A stretch of 64,000 nucleotides of DNA. It comes from Pseudomonas asuensis (GTDB lineage: Bacteria > Pseudomonadota > Gammaproteobacteria > Pseudomonadales > Pseudomonadaceae). The notes beneath the pieces were generated by a model that was given only the letters and a program-made list of their open reading frames with translations, did no database searches and was not told the DNA's origin. The stretch spans positions 551,665 to 615,664 of the forward strand of contig NZ_BMNW01000002.1 in NCBI RefSeq assembly GCF_014646755.1. Reading direction: 5' to 3'. Shown here piece by piece: positions 36,913 through 46,824 of this stretch. Numbering within the stretch: the stretch's first letter is position 1; each line of letters begins with the position of its first letter. The position numbers and the translations under genes are program-made.

Positions 36913-38889
36913 TCAAGCATCCCGACGGCGCTGAAGGTGGAGCCAGTCTACGATCTCGCCTTCCGGCGCATAGCCGTCGACCGTTTCGCGAAGAAGCTGC
37001 CGCAGCCGAGGGTAATCTTCACTGTGAATACAGGCCATCAGATCCATTAGTACCTTGCGATAATTATCCCACGGCAGGTATTTTTCATTAGCTCGCATAA
37101 TCATTGCATGATCAGTTGGGCTTACGTTATCGCCAATCAAAAGCTCTTCATATAACTTCTCACCAGGCCTTAAGCCAGTGAAGATAATCTCTATGTCTCC
37201 GTATGGATTATTCTCTGAGCGCACAGTCATTCCAGACAAATTGATCATTTTTTCCGCTAGTTCAATGATTTTGACTGGCTCCCCCATATCCAGAACGAAT
37301 ACATCCCCACCCTCACCCATTGAACCCGCCTGTATAACGAGCTGAGCAGCTTCAGGTATAGTCATGAAGAAACGCGTAATATTAGGATGGGTAACCGTGA
37401 CGGGACCGCCCTGTTTAATCTGGCTCCGAAATAACGGGATGACCGACCCTGATGATCCCAGCACGTTCCCGAACCTCACCATGGTAAAGCGGGTTTTATT
37501 GACATGGTGAACAGCGTTCTTCTCACCGATAAAGACTGGTGCTGCTTCGTGACTCAATGCTTGCAGGATCATTTCTGAAAGGCGCTTCGTACTACCCATA
37601 ATATTGGTAGGACGGACAGCTTTATCAGTAGAGATGAGAACAAAGTTCTGTACTCCCGCCTGAATACTGGCCTGGGCAGCATATAGAGTGCCGATGACAT
37701 TATTGAGGAAGCCCTCAGCAATATTATGCTCCACCATAGGAACATGCTTATAAGCTGCGGCATGATAGATAGTATTTACGCCCCAAGTGTGCAGTACATG
37801 TAGCATATGCTCATTATTACGCACAGTTCCCAGTATGGGGATTAAGGTAATTGGCAATGACTCGCGCTGTATACGCTGCTCTAACTCAGCATGAATCGTA
37901 TACAGATTAAATTCCGATTGTTCGAACAATAAAAGTGTTTGCGGTAACGTTTTGACAATCTGTCGACAGAGTTCGGAACCTATCGACCCACCTGCTCCAG
38001 TCACCAGTACCACTTGGCCCCGAATACACCGATCAAACAGCTCTTGTCTGGGAGCAACAGAGTCACGCCCGAGAAGATCGGCAATATCTACTTCCTGGAT
38101 GTCTTCAACTTTTACCCGTCCGTTAGCAAGGTCCGCAACACTTGGCACACTACGAACATGCAAAGGAAACGCTTTTAACAACTCCAAAATCTCTTTTCGC
38201 CGTGCGCGACTAGCAGACGGAATAGCCAGCAAAATTTCTTCGGCGCCAGTATCCTCAATCATTTGTTGAATATGTTTTGGCGAGTAGACCTGAATACCAG
38301 CAATCACTCGATTAGCAATTGTTTTATCGTCATCAACGAAGGCTACCGGGCGCATTACCCGCCCCATACGCAGCGCTGCTACTAATTGATTTCCAGCAGA
38401 ACCCGCACCATAGATAGCTACACGAACAAGGCTTTCCTGCTGCTTAATAAACGGCACAGCCGCATACCAGTCCCCCAAGAAGTACTGACGCAAAGCCAAG
38501 CGCAGTCCACCCACAAATAAAAGACTGAGTATCCAATAATTAAATATCATGGATCGCGGCACTATTTCAGGTAGGTCGCGATACCAATAAATCACCAGCG
38601 AAAGAATTAAGACAGAAAGGGTGACTGCTTTGGAAATTGCCAATAAAGCATCATTGCCTAGGTATCGCATTACGGCTCGATACATGCCAAACCGAATGAA
38701 TAAGGGGATGGAGAGGATAGGTGTTACGATGAAAAGCCAGGCATGCCCTCCAAAGGGCTCAATCATTTTGGCCGAGCCGAGGCGGATATAAAAAGCTAAC
38801 CAAAGCGCAAGCCAAATAAGCAGCAGATCCACACTGACCTGTATTAACCGCTTTGTACGGCGATTCAGCTTGACCAGTCGTTCACGCAT
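36913..38889 (-). CDS. wbpM: WbpM-like nucleotide-sugar 4,6-dehydratase, membrane-bound
   Basis: This 658-residue protein has four membrane segments (about 15-125), a Rossmann-like CoA-binding-type domain (about 145-265) and a C-terminal dehydratase domain with VTGAGGSIGSE for nucleotide binding and STDKAVRPTNIMGSTKR, where a Met replaces the usual Tyr of the SDR triad as in WbpM. WbpM makes UDP-4-keto-6-deoxy-GlcNAc for B-band O antigen. It is followed upstream by the WbpL-like transferase gene, 36 bases away. Confidence 0.92.
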   Translation of the reverse strand: MRERLVKLNRRTKRLIQVSVDLLLIWLALWLAFYIRLGSAKMIEPFGGHAWLFIVTPILSIPLFIRFGMYRAVMRYLGNDALLAISKAVTLSVLILSLVIYWYRDLPEIVPRSMIFNYWILSLLFVGGLRLALRQYFLGDWYAAVPFIKQQESLVRVAIYGAGSAGNQLVAALRMGRVMRPVAFVDDDKTIANRVIAGIQVYSPKHIQQMIEDTGAEEILLAIPSASRARRKEILELLKAFPLHVRSVPSVADLANGRVKVEDIQEVDIADLLGRDSVAPRQELFDRCIRGQVVLVTGAGGSIGSELCRQIVKTLPQTLLLFEQSEFNLYTIHAELEQRIQRESLPITLIPILGTVRNNEHMLHVLHTWGVNTIYHAAAYKHVPMVEHNIAEGFLNNVIGTLYAAQASIQAGVQNFVLISTDKAVRPTNIMGSTKRLSEMILQALSHEAAPVFIGEKNAVHHVNKTRFTMVRFGNVLGSSGSVIPLFRSQIKQGGPVTVTHPNITRFFMTIPEAAQLVIQAGSMGEGGDVFVLDMGEPVKIIELAEKMINLSGMTVRSENNPYGDIEIIFTGLRPGEKLYEELLIGDNVSPTDHAMIMRANEKYLPWDNYRKVLMDLMACIHSEDYPRLRQLLRETVDGYAPEGEIVDWLHLQRRRDA

Positions 38890-38925
38890 GCCATACCTCT
38901 CTTAACTACACTCGCAAACGATCAG

Positions 38926-39942
38926 TTAAGACCGCACCTCTTTTATACCTGCTTTAAAGCTTATAGCTAAAATGAGCAAAGGGATATAAGCGATAGTCAG
39001 TCCTAAGAGGCCTGATACATATCCAAGCGTCACTAGAAATGCACAGGGTAGCAACCACAATATATTTATAGCTATGACACTTAATGTCACCACCCTATGG
39101 CTGGCGAAATAGCGTGACGCCCATTGATAAGCATGACTCCGATGGGCTTCATAAATCCTATCTCCACGAAATAAACGTCGAAATAATGTCCAAGTTGCAT
39201 CAACGATAAAAATACCGAGCAAAATCAGCCAAGACCAAAATAACTCGGGCTTCGCCCAGCCAGCTTGAATAGACATCAGCCCCAAGATGATACCTAGAAA
39301 TCCACTACCTACATCTCCCATAAATATACGGGCAGGCGGCATATTCCAAAATAAGAAACCCAATACGGTACAACCAAGCAAAGCTGGAAGCCAGACAACA
39401 TCTTGGTTACCGCTTAGGACATATAACAGTACGCCACTAAAGGTTACACATACAGCTTCAGCCCCGGCAATTCCATCAATGCCGTCCATAAAGTTGTACA
39501 GGTTGAGCAACCATACTAAATATAAAACTGCAATAGCCTGAGCAAGCAGACCGGGCGTTAAATACAAAAACCCTAGATCCAAAGGAGGCAAACCATTAAG
39601 CCAAAAAGCCCCCCAAAACGCAGCAACAATATGCCCTAAAATGCGCCAGCGAGCAGGAACATGTTGGTGATCATCTACAAAACCTATCAGTGCTACAAAA
39701 AGGCCGCTACCTAGTAAACCTATAAGCTCACCGGCGGAGATGAGGTCGCTTCTTTCAAATACGAGAAGCGCCAATAGAAATACCAAAACTATAGCTAGCC
39801 CCCCTCCACGGGGAGTAGGAACAGTATGAGAACTTCGCGCATTAGGCACATCCATTATTTGTCGAGACAAGGCGTAACGGCGCAGCACAGCTGTTCCCAG
39901 CAAGGCGGCTACAATAGCGGCCGGAAAAATCCATAAAACCAT
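38926..39942 (-). CDS. wbpL: WbpL/WecA-family glycosyl-1-phosphate transferase
   Basis: This 338-residue protein has about ten membrane segments and the family motifs PTPRGGG, GFVDDHQHVPAR, LYNFMDGIDGIAG, RIFMGDVGSGFLG and the HRSHAYQ loop. It transfers an N-acetylated sugar-phosphate to undecaprenyl phosphate, starting O-antigen synthesis. The start chosen is ATG 39942, two bases past the stop of the preceding gene; the longer frame begins with TTG inside that gene. Confidence 0.9.
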   Translation of the reverse strand: MVLWIFPAAIVAALLGTAVLRRYALSRQIMDVPNARSSHTVPTPRGGGLAIVLVFLLALLVFERSDLISAGELIGLLGSGLFVALIGFVDDHQHVPARWRILGHIVAAFWGAFWLNGLPPLDLGFLYLTPGLLAQAIAVLYLVWLLNLYNFMDGIDGIAGAEAVCVTFSGVLLYVLSGNQDVVWLPALLGCTVLGFLFWNMPPARIFMGDVGSGFLGIILGLMSIQAGWAKPELFWSWLILLGIFIVDATWTLFRRLFRGDRIYEAHRSHAYQWASRYFASHRVVTLSVIAINILWLLPCAFLVTLGYVSGLLGLTIAYIPLLILAISFKAGIKEVRS

Positions 39943-39943
39943 T

Positions 39944-40921
39944 TTAGTTATTTGATTCCAGATAGGCTTGCGCAACTTGGCTTAAAGCTTGGCGGGCTTT
40001 ATATGGCGGTACCCAGCCTAATATTTTAGATGTTTTATAAATATCGACCTGTAGTGAAGCGCATAATCGAATTGCCAGATCCTTGCGTCCAATACAATGT
40101 GCAATGCCAATCAGCCAATTTGCAGGTATAGGGATAAGCCGTGGAGAGCGGGACATACCCTGAGCTAAAGTGCAGAGCAATTCTGTCGTAGAAAGGTCTT
40201 CACCATCACTGACTAGAAATACATTGCCAGAGGCGGCAGGATGCTTAATACATAAGCAAATTAAATCAACTAAATTATCCAACGATACAAGGCTGCGTCG
40301 ATTATAAATAGCGCCTAATGGCAAGGGCACTCCGCGGGCCGTCCACTTCAACATACTTTTGAAGTTTGCCTTTACATCAGGCCCATAAACCAACGGAGGC
40401 CGAATGATCACGACCTCCAAACCAGAGCGCTCTCCCAGCTGCAATAACGCCTTCTCTGCTTGCAATTTAGTACGCGCATAGGCATCGGATGGACAAGGAG
40501 CATCATCGGCTGTGAACGGCACTCCAGGCTGAGTAAAGTCGCCGTTTACTTTAATGCTGCTAAGAAAAATAAGGCGCTTGACGCCCGCACTTATTGCCTG
40601 CTCAGCCAAATTCAGCGTACCTGCTACGTTGACACGATAAAACTCATCTTCAGGCGCATTTACTGACTCCCGCATGACATGAACACGCGCCGCAGCATGG
40701 ATAATAGTACTAACACCTTCGAAAGCGTCAGCCCAACACGTATCGCCATCAATAGTCCGAACCAGCTCATCGAGGCCCGGACTGTTTCTTGAGCGACGCA
40801 CAACGGCACGAACAGGTATACCTTGCTGTATCAACTGCTGCACGATGGCACGCCCAACAAACCCGCCGGCCCCAGTGACAAGGACTCCACAAGCTTCTAT
40901 TTTTGCCACGCTATCTTGCAC
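39944..40921 (-). CDS. NAD-dependent UDP-sugar 4-epimerase/reductase (WbpV-like)
   Basis: This 325-residue SDR has TGAGGFVGRAIVQQL for NAD(P) binding, the FLSSIKVNG segment and the catalytic YARTKLQAEKAL. In several pseudomonads the gene next to wbpL and wbpM at this place encodes a reductase that turns the WbpM product into UDP-QuiNAc or UDP-FucNAc, which WbpL then transfers. Reductase versus epimerase activity cannot be told from sequence. Confidence 0.85.
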   Translation of the reverse strand: MQDSVAKIEACGVLVTGAGGFVGRAIVQQLIQQGIPVRAVVRRSRNSPGLDELVRTIDGDTCWADAFEGVSTIIHAAARVHVMRESVNAPEDEFYRVNVAGTLNLAEQAISAGVKRLIFLSSIKVNGDFTQPGVPFTADDAPCPSDAYARTKLQAEKALLQLGERSGLEVVIIRPPLVYGPDVKANFKSMLKWTARGVPLPLGAIYNRRSLVSLDNLVDLICLCIKHPAASGNVFLVSDGEDLSTTELLCTLAQGMSRSPRLIPIPANWLIGIAHCIGRKDLAIRLCASLQVDIYKTSKILGWVPPYKARQALSQVAQAYLESNN

Positions 40922-41033
40922 TGAGCACTCTCTTGACCGCTTCCCTCTACAGCCATCTTACACGAGTAACAAAAGCATCAGTATGGTGGCCAGCTTCGTA
41001 GCTCCTATCCACTGACATACCTTTTCGGCAAAA

Positions 41034-41068
41034 ACAAAAAAGCCCAACCGACAGGTTGGGCTTTTTTG
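41034..41068. terminator. Terminator after the small membrane-protein gene
   Basis: AGCCCAACC (41041-41049) and GGTTGGGCT (41054-41062) form a stem flanked by A-runs and T-runs on both sides, so it can work on both strands. It stops the transcript of the gene ending at 41082 before the O-antigen genes. Confidence 0.9.
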
Positions 41069-41081
41069 AGAAAAGAATGTC

Positions 41082-41300
41082 TTAAGCGTTTTTAATCGTA
41101 GGCTTAAGTGCAGACTCAACCTTAACTAACGCATCGCCCATGTATACAGATGAAAATGTATCACGTTGCACGGAAGGCTTAACGAAAAGCGCCACTATCC
41201 AGCTAGCTATAAGGCTTGATACGGCTAGCATTGCATGATCCATTTGCAAAAACGCAAAGCAGGCAGCAACACCGAGCCAAATGAACAGGTAATGACGCAT
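41082..41300 (-). CDS. Small two-segment membrane protein of unknown function
   Basis: A 72-residue frame opens at ATG 41298-41300 with GAGG eight bases before it. It has two hydrophobic stretches (YLFIWLGVAACFAFL and MLAVSSLIASWIVALFV) and a polar C-terminal tail. I recognise no family. In many pseudomonads a LapA-like (DUF1049) gene follows ihfB, but this sequence does not look like LapA. It has its own terminator and an AT-rich upstream region. The longer frame upstream starts without support. Confidence 0.6.
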   Translation of the reverse strand: MRHYLFIWLGVAACFAFLQMDHAMLAVSSLIASWIVALFVKPSVQRDTFSSVYMGDALVKVESALKPTIKNA

Positions 41301-41530
41301 GATGACATCCTCACTAACGTGGACTTCGAGGCCATGGGCGACCAGATGTGAGGATTCTTGCTTAAAGCGAGAGCCATGTCCAATAAAAAAATAAAAAAAC
41401 ACTTGATTTTTTTATAAGTGTCAAATTTACGCTTTCATATTTACTGGAGTCAAAATACAGTCGCATAAAACTGACAGTAGAGCGTACAGATATAGTGCTT
41501 ATCGCGAGTTATTTACACGTAAAAATTTAA
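41301..41530. other. AT-rich gap between ihfB terminator and the small membrane-protein gene
   Basis: The stretch is strongly AT-rich, with A and T tracts and an ACACTT/AAGTGT hairpin (41400-41422). On the minus strand a TTGACA (near 41425) may be the -35 element of the small gene, but the -10 is weak. Curved DNA or an IHF or H-NS-type target is possible. Confidence 0.45.
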
Positions 41531-41571
41531 AAAAGCTGATTGCTATTGCTCAATGTAATAGATCAGCTTTT
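41531..41571 (-). terminator. Terminator of ihfB
   Basis: AAAGCTGAT and ATCAGCTTT at the two ends, with an inner CTATT/AATAG pairing, form a long stem followed by TTTTTT on the minus strand, downstream of the ihfB stop at 41603. Confidence 0.82.
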
Positions 41572-41602
41572 AGTCTAGAACTCGAAAGGACTCATGCACC
41601 AG

Positions 41603-41884
41603 TCAAAGCTCATTCACTCTATCTCTAAGCTCTTTGCCTGGCTTAAAATGAGGAACGTATTTTCCATCTAGCGTCACGGACTCGCCTGTTTTAGGGTTTC
41701 GGCCCGTACGAGGCGAGCGGTAATGTAGGGAAAAGCTGCCGAAGCCTCGTATTTCAATACGATCCCCAGTTGAGAGCGCTTGAGCCATTTGCTCAAGCAT
41801 AGTCTTGATAGCGAGCTCAACGTCACGAGACGAGAGCTGCCCTTGCTCCGAAACTATACGTTCGATCAACTCCGACTTGGTCAT
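41603..41884 (-). CDS. ihfB: Integration host factor subunit beta
   Basis: This 93-residue HU/IHF-family DNA-bending protein has the beta-arm sequence [20 protein letters not shown] and the N-terminal [10 protein letters not shown]. With IHF-alpha it bends DNA, including at sigma-54 promoters such as those of the flagellar genes. The ATG at 41884 has AAGGA upstream; the longer frame is inside the leader. It follows rpsA as usual. Confidence 0.96.
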   Translation of the reverse strand: MTKSELIERIVSEQGQLSSRDVELAIKTMLEQMAQALSTGDRIEIRGFGSFSLHYRSPRTGRNPKTGESVTLDGKYVPHFKPGKELRDRVNEL

Positions 41885-41902
41885 GGAATTTTCCTTCTTT
41901 TT

Positions 41903-41944
41903 CAAGCGGCTAGATCATTTTTATTCTTTTAACATGACCGCTTG
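41903..41944 (-). promoter_or_regulatory. Leader hairpin just before the ihfB ribosome binding site
   Basis: CAAGCGG (41903-41909) and CCGCTTG (41938-41944) pair, with an inner ATGA/TCAT, and end directly before the AAGGA of ihfB. The stem could control ribosome access or mark an autoregulatory site. The role is inference. Confidence 0.45.
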
Positions 41945-42032
41945 GCTTTGAAAAGCACACATCCTGCAAAAGCTTACAATAATTAATTCAAGGAATATGA
42001 CAGCTTTCAATTGGAGAGATTTTTTGAGCAAT

Positions 42033-42062
42033 AAAAAAGGGTGGCCTAAGCCACCCTTTTTC
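42033..42062 (-). terminator. Terminator of rpsA
   Basis: GGGTGGC (42039-42045), loop CTAA, GCCACCC (42050-42056), flanked by A-run and T-run. It lies 18 bases after the rpsA stop and suggests ihfB is also transcribed from its own promoter. Confidence 0.9.
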
Positions 42063-42079
42063 AGAAAACCTAAAGGTTA

Positions 42080-43762
42080 TTAACCCTGGTTTTCCATCTG
42101 CGCCTTGATCAGGTCACCGATAGTAGTCGGACCCGCGCTTGGCTCCTGCTTAGTGCTACGCAGGGAAGTCATCGCTTCCTTCTCATCATCAACGTCCTTG
42201 GACTTGACGGAGAGGCTGATCACACGGCTCTTACGATCAATGCTGATGATCTTGGCTTCAACTTCGTCGCCTTCCTTCAGAACGTTACGCGCGTCTTCAA
42301 CGCGATCGCGACTGATTTCGGAAGCCTTCAGAGTACCTTCAATCTCATGGCCCAGAGTGATGATGGCGCCTTTAGCGTCAACTTCTTTCACAGTACCACG
42401 AACGATAGTGCCCTTCTCATTCAGAGTGGCATAGCTGGAGAACGGATCATCTTCCAGTTGCTTGATACCCAGAGAGATACGCTCACGCTCAGGATCAACG
42501 GACAGGATAACCGTATCCAGCTCATCACCCTTCTTGAAGCGACGCACAGCTTCTTCGCCCGGCTCGTTCCAGGAAATGTCAGACAGGTGAACCAGACCGT
42601 CTATACCACCATCCAGACCGATGAAAATACCGAAGTCAGTGATGGACTTAATAGTGCCGGAAATGCGGTCACCCTTGTTGAACTGACCGGAGAACTCTTC
42701 CCACGGATTCGGACGGCACTGCTTGATACCCAAGGAAATACGACGACGTTCTTCGTCGATATCCAGGACCATCACTTCTACTTCGTCGCCAACCTGAACG
42801 ACCTTGGACGGATGGATGTTTTTGTTGGTCCAATCCATCTCGGATACGTGCACCAGACCTTCAACACCCTCTTCCAGCTCAGCAAAGCAGCCGTAATCGG
42901 TCAGGTTAGTGACACGAGCCTGAACACGTGTACCTTCTGGGTAACGTGCCTTGATAGCAACCCATGGGTCTTCGCCCAGCTGCTTCAGGCCCAGAGATAC
43001 GCGGTTACGCTCACGGTCAAACTTCAGAACCTTAACGTCGATCTCGTCGCCAACATTAACGATCTCGGAAGGATGCTTGATGCGCTTCCATGCCATGTCA
43101 GTGATGTGCAGCAGACCATCTACGCCGCCCAGATCAACGAACGCACCGTAATCGGTAAGGTTCTTGACGATACCACGAACCTGCTGACCCTCTTGCAAGG
43201 ACTCCAGCAGCGCTTCACGCTCAGCACTGTTCTCAGCTTCCAGGACGCTACGACGGGAAACGACCACGTTGTTACGCTTCTGATCAAGCTTGATTACTTT
43301 GAACTCGAGCTCTTTACCTTCCAGGTGAGCTGTGTCACGCACAGGGCGGACATCTACCAGAGAGCCTGGCAGGAAAGCGCGGATGCCGCTAACGTCAACA
43401 GTGAAACCACCCTTGACCTTACCGTTGATAACACCCTTGACCACTTCGTCAGCGTTGAACGCAGCTTCCAGGACCAGCCAGGATTCAGCGCGCTTGGCTT
43501 TCTCGCGAGACACTTTGGTTTCGCCGAAACCGTCTTCCACGGCATCGAGAGCCACATGGACTTCATCGCCCACGTTGATGGTCAGCTCGCCTTGTTCGTT
43601 GTAGAACTGCTCGAGCGGAACGAGACCCTCGGATTTCAGGCCAGTGTCGACAACTACCCAGTCACCATCGATGGAAACCACAGTACCTGTGATGATGGCA
43701 CCCGGCTGCATGTCGAGGGATTTCAGACTTTCTTCAAAGAGTTCTGCGAAGCTTTCGCTCAT
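42080..43762 (-). CDS. rpsA: 30S ribosomal protein S1
   Basis: This 560-residue protein is made of six S1 RNA-binding repeats; the first two are degenerate and the last four contain clear GxVxxxxxxGxFVxLxGGxxGLVHxSD-type patterns. S1 brings mRNA to the ribosome. The start is [16 protein letters not shown]; the extra frame upstream is the structured leader. The weak ribosome binding site (AGG only) is usual for rpsA. Confidence 0.97.
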   Translation of the reverse strand: MSESFAELFEESLKSLDMQPGAIITGTVVSIDGDWVVVDTGLKSEGLVPLEQFYNEQGELTINVGDEVHVALDAVEDGFGETKVSREKAKRAESWLVLEAAFNADEVVKGVINGKVKGGFTVDVSGIRAFLPGSLVDVRPVRDTAHLEGKELEFKVIKLDQKRNNVVVSRRSVLEAENSAEREALLESLQEGQQVRGIVKNLTDYGAFVDLGGVDGLLHITDMAWKRIKHPSEIVNVGDEIDVKVLKFDRERNRVSLGLKQLGEDPWVAIKARYPEGTRVQARVTNLTDYGCFAELEEGVEGLVHVSEMDWTNKNIHPSKVVQVGDEVEVMVLDIDEERRRISLGIKQCRPNPWEEFSGQFNKGDRISGTIKSITDFGIFIGLDGGIDGLVHLSDISWNEPGEEAVRRFKKGDELDTVILSVDPERERISLGIKQLEDDPFSSYATLNEKGTIVRGTVKEVDAKGAIITLGHEIEGTLKASEISRDRVEDARNVLKEGDEVEAKIISIDRKSRVISLSVKSKDVDDEKEAMTSLRSTKQEPSAGPTTIGDLIKAQMENQG

Positions 43763-43780
43763 GTTTATACCTGTAATGTT

Positions 43781-43870
43781 GGGTACACGATGCACCCGAT
43801 CTACCACATCACCAGCCAATGTGGGGTTCGTTATCAATATCCAGCTGACAGGTTGGGACTGGTTCCTGTC
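43781..43870 (-). promoter_or_regulatory. rpsA leader with three stem-loops (S1 autoregulation)
   Basis: Three hairpins precede the weak rpsA start: GACAGG/CCTGTC (43847-43852, 43865-43870), CCACAT/ATGTGG (43804-43809, 43819-43824) and GGGTAC/GCACCC with mismatches (43781-43786, 43792-43797). In enterobacteria a three-hairpin leader without a proper Shine-Dalgarno gives efficient initiation and repression by free S1. The layout here suggests the same. Confidence 0.6.
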
Positions 43871-43909
43871 TGCCTTCACCAAATATCCAAAAATAGAATA
43901 ATCTGGCTG

Positions 43910-44596
43910 TCATCCTGCTAGGTCACGCTCGGTGGCCAATGCAAGGATGCGGTCTAACACTTGTTCAATCGAAAGATCCGTGGAATCCAGGACAATGGCA
44001 TCGTCTGCCGGCTTGAGTGGAGCGACGGCTCGCTGAGTATCACGTTCGTCGCGCTCACGAATCTCTTCGAGGAGACCCGGTAAAGTAACACTTTCACCCT
44101 TTTTCTTCAACTGAAGATAGCGCCGTTTAGCGCGTTCTTCGGCGCTAGCGGTCAGAAAGATCTTTAATTCAGCATCTGGGAAAACAACTGTTCCCATATC
44201 GCGTCCGTCCGCTATAAGACCGGGCGCTTCACGAAAGGCCTTCTGCCGTTGCAGCAATGCTTCACGCACAGCTGGCAGGATCGCCACTTGAGAAGCACCC
44301 GCACCTATATCTTCGGTTCGAATGAAGTCAGTGACATCCTCACCCTCTAGGACGATACGCTGACCATGCTCATGTCCTACTTGAAACTGCACATCCAAAT
44401 ATGCAGCCAATGCCTTGAGCGATTCCTCGTTCGTCAAATCGACACCATGATTACGCGCAGCAAAAGCCAGCAAACGATAAAGCGCTCCAGAGTCCAGCAG
44501 GTTCCAACCCAGACGCCGAGAAAGAAGCGCTGCAATAGTGCCTTTCCCGGAACCTCCTGGCCCATCGACTGTGATAACCGGAGCAGTACTCATCAT
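43910..44596 (-). CDS. cmk: Cytidylate kinase
   Basis: This 228-residue kinase has the P-loop GPGGSGKGT near the start, [23 protein letters not shown] and the [16 protein letters not shown] lid region. It phosphorylates CMP and dCMP. The ATG overlaps the stop of the tyrA-aroA gene (ATGA), and rpsA follows, the usual gammaproteobacterial order. Confidence 0.96.
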   Translation of the reverse strand: MMSTAPVITVDGPGGSGKGTIAALLSRRLGWNLLDSGALYRLLAFAARNHGVDLTNEESLKALAAYLDVQFQVGHEHGQRIVLEGEDVTDFIRTEDIGAGASQVAILPAVREALLQRQKAFREAPGLIADGRDMGTVVFPDAELKIFLTASAEERAKRRYLQLKKKGESVTLPGLLEEIRERDERDTQRAVAPLKPADDAIVLDSTDLSIEQVLDRILALATERDLAG

Positions 44597-46824
44597 ACGG
44601 ATGCCTCTTCTTTCACACGAATCCCAGCCTTGGCTGCCAGCTCAAGGAATCCAGGAAATGACGTTGCAACGTTTGCACAGTCACGAATCCGGATAGGTGC
44701 ACTCGCTCGCAGTGAGGCTACGCTAAAGGCCATTGCGATACGATGATCACCATGGCTTTCAACCTCCCCCCCACCCATGGGGCCGCCCTCGATCACAACT
44801 CCGTCAGGCGTTGGAGTAGCACTTACACCCAGTATATTCAAACCGTCCGCCATGACCTGAATCCGATCAGATTCCTTGACGCGCAATTCTTCTGCCCCTC
44901 GCAACACGGTCCGACCGTCGGCACAGCTAGCTGCAACAAACAGAACCGGAAACTCGTCGATTGCCAGCGGCACAAGCTCTTCAGGAATTTCGATTCCCTT
45001 TAGCTTGGCTGAACGTACACGCAGGTCAGCAACAGGCTCCCCGCCCACTTCACGCTGATTCTCAAGCGTGATGTCACCACCCATCAAGCGCAGGATATCG
45101 ATGACACCCGTCCGCGTAGGATTAATACCGACATGCTCGAGAACCAATTCAGAATTCTCCGCGATGCTACCGGCTACCAAGAAAAACGCGGCCGAAGAAA
45201 TATCAGCTGGCACCTCAATACGATTAGCAGTCAGCTTAGCGCCTGACCCCACTTTCGCTACGTTACTCTCTACCGTCACCGGATAGCCGAAGCCTTGCAA
45301 CATGCGCTCTGTATGATCACGAGTCGGTGCAGGCTCCTTGATCGAAGTTTCTCCCTCCGCATACAGCCCTGCCAGCAGTAAGCAGGATTTTACCTGGGCA
45401 CTGGCCATGGGCATGTCGTAATGGATACCTTTAAGGCGCTGACCACCACGAATGATCATTGGCGGCCGCCCTTCCTCTGCCGTTTCGATGACAGCCCCCA
45501 TCTCACGTAACGGGTTAGCCACACGATTCATGGGCCGCTTGGAGAGTGAGGCATCACCTGTTAAGGTGGTATCAAATGCCTGAGCAGAAAGAATGCCAGA
45601 CAGTAAGCGCATGGAAGTACCTGAATTGCCAAGGTACAGCGGACCTGCAGGTGCCTTCAGACCATGCAGACCCACGCCATGAATAGTTACGCGCCCATTA
45701 TTCGGCCCTTCAATGACAACCCCCATATCACGGAAGGCCTGCAAAGTAGCGAGTGCATCCTCACCCTCAAGGAATCCTTCAACCTCAGTCGTGCCCTCTG
45801 CCAGGGAGCCCAGCATGATCGAACGATGAGAAATGGATTTATCTCCAGGCACACGGATACGCCCAGACAGAGAGCCACCTGGATTGGCGATATAGGTCAA
45901 GTCTTTAGTTTGCATAGCGTCCACATAGGCCCGACGGGCCAGTATTTTGCCAAAATGCTCTCGGGCAACCCGGGCGCGGGTAAAGACACCCAGAAGATGG
46001 TGCCCATCTTGTGTAACGACAGCCTGGCGCAATGCATCCAGATCGTCGCGAAATGTGTCCAGCGTGCGTAACACTGCTTCCCGATTAGCCAGAAAAATAT
46101 CGTGCCACATAACGGGATCACTGCCGGCTATACGAGTAAAGTCTCGAAAGCCCCCAGCAGCGTAACGGAAGATCTCAAGGTTTTCACTGCGCTGAGCGAG
46201 CGAATCCACCAGTGTAAAAGCCAACAAGTGAGGCAAATGGCTGGTGGCGGCTAGCACTTCGTCATGATGATCGACTGCCATGTACTCAACGTCAGCACCC
46301 AATGTTTGCCAAAGCAGATCAATCCTTGCGAGCGCTTCAGCATCTACTTCATCCAGTGGCGTCAGGATAACCTTGTGCCTTTTGAATAGCTGACCGTTAG
46401 CGGCTGTCACGCCGCTTTTTTCGGAGCCTGCGATTGGATGGCCCGGAACGAAGCGGAGTGCTTTACCAGCAAATGCTATCCTGGCTGCACGAGCAACATT
46501 GCCTTTAGCACTGCCCACATCCGTCAATACGGCACGGTCGACATTGATAGATGCAAGCTCTGCAAGTACCCGTTCCATGGCAAGTATGGGTACAGCGAGT
46601 TGAATGACATCAGCACCCTGGCAGGCAATGGCCAGTTCTGATTCAGAACTGTCAACCACGCCCAACTCAACCGCTAACCGCCGTGTTTCAGCATCTCGAT
46701 CAACACCTACCACCTCACGAAACAGGCCGCTTTCTTTTATGCCCTTGGCAAACGAGCCACCAATCAACCCAAGCCCTACAACAACCAAACGATCAAACAA
46801 GGGTGCCTTTTGTAAATCAACCAC
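44593..46824 (-). CDS. Fused prephenate dehydrogenase / EPSP synthase (TyrA-AroA)
   Basis: This 743-residue bifunctional protein has an N-terminal TyrA domain (about 1-295, [16 protein letters not shown] for [18 protein letters not shown]) and a C-terminal AroA domain (about 306-743, [37 protein letters not shown] region). It serves tyrosine synthesis and the shikimate pathway. This fusion is typical of Pseudomonas. The start is a GTG overlapping the hisC end by eight bases. Confidence 0.95.
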   Translation of the reverse strand: MVDLQKAPLFDRLVVVGLGLIGGSFAKGIKESGLFREVVGVDRDAETRRLAVELGVVDSSESELAIACQGADVIQLAVPILAMERVLAELASINVDRAVLTDVGSAKGNVARAARIAFAGKALRFVPGHPIAGSEKSGVTAANGQLFKRHKVILTPLDEVDAEALARIDLLWQTLGADVEYMAVDHHDEVLAATSHLPHLLAFTLVDSLAQRSENLEIFRYAAGGFRDFTRIAGSDPVMWHDIFLANREAVLRTLDTFRDDLDALRQAVVTQDGHHLLGVFTRARVAREHFGKILARRAYVDAMQTKDLTYIANPGGSLSGRIRVPGDKSISHRSIMLGSLAEGTTEVEGFLEGEDALATLQAFRDMGVVIEGPNNGRVTIHGVGLHGLKAPAGPLYLGNSGTSMRLLSGILSAQAFDTTLTGDASLSKRPMNRVANPLREMGAVIETAEEGRPPMIIRGGQRLKGIHYDMPMASAQVKSCLLLAGLYAEGETSIKEPAPTRDHTERMLQGFGYPVTVESNVAKVGSGAKLTANRIEVPADISSAAFFLVAGSIAENSELVLEHVGINPTRTGVIDILRLMGGDITLENQREVGGEPVADLRVRSAKLKGIEIPEELVPLAIDEFPVLFVAASCADGRTVLRGAEELRVKESDRIQVMADGLNILGVSATPTPDGVVIEGGPMGGGEVESHGDHRIAMAFSVASLRASAPIRIRDCANVATSFPGFLELAAKAGIRVKEEASV

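Noticed and set aside
40947..40954. ops-like GGCTGTAG on the minus strand before the O-antigen genes
   Set aside because: One mismatch from GGCGGTAG and no surrounding JUMPstart sequence; too short to support an RfaH-type element.
42347..43921. Long open frame of 524 codons on the plus strand opposite rpsA
   Set aside because: It mirrors the strongly biased codon use of rpsA, has no family resemblance and no ribosome binding site; rpsA is certain.
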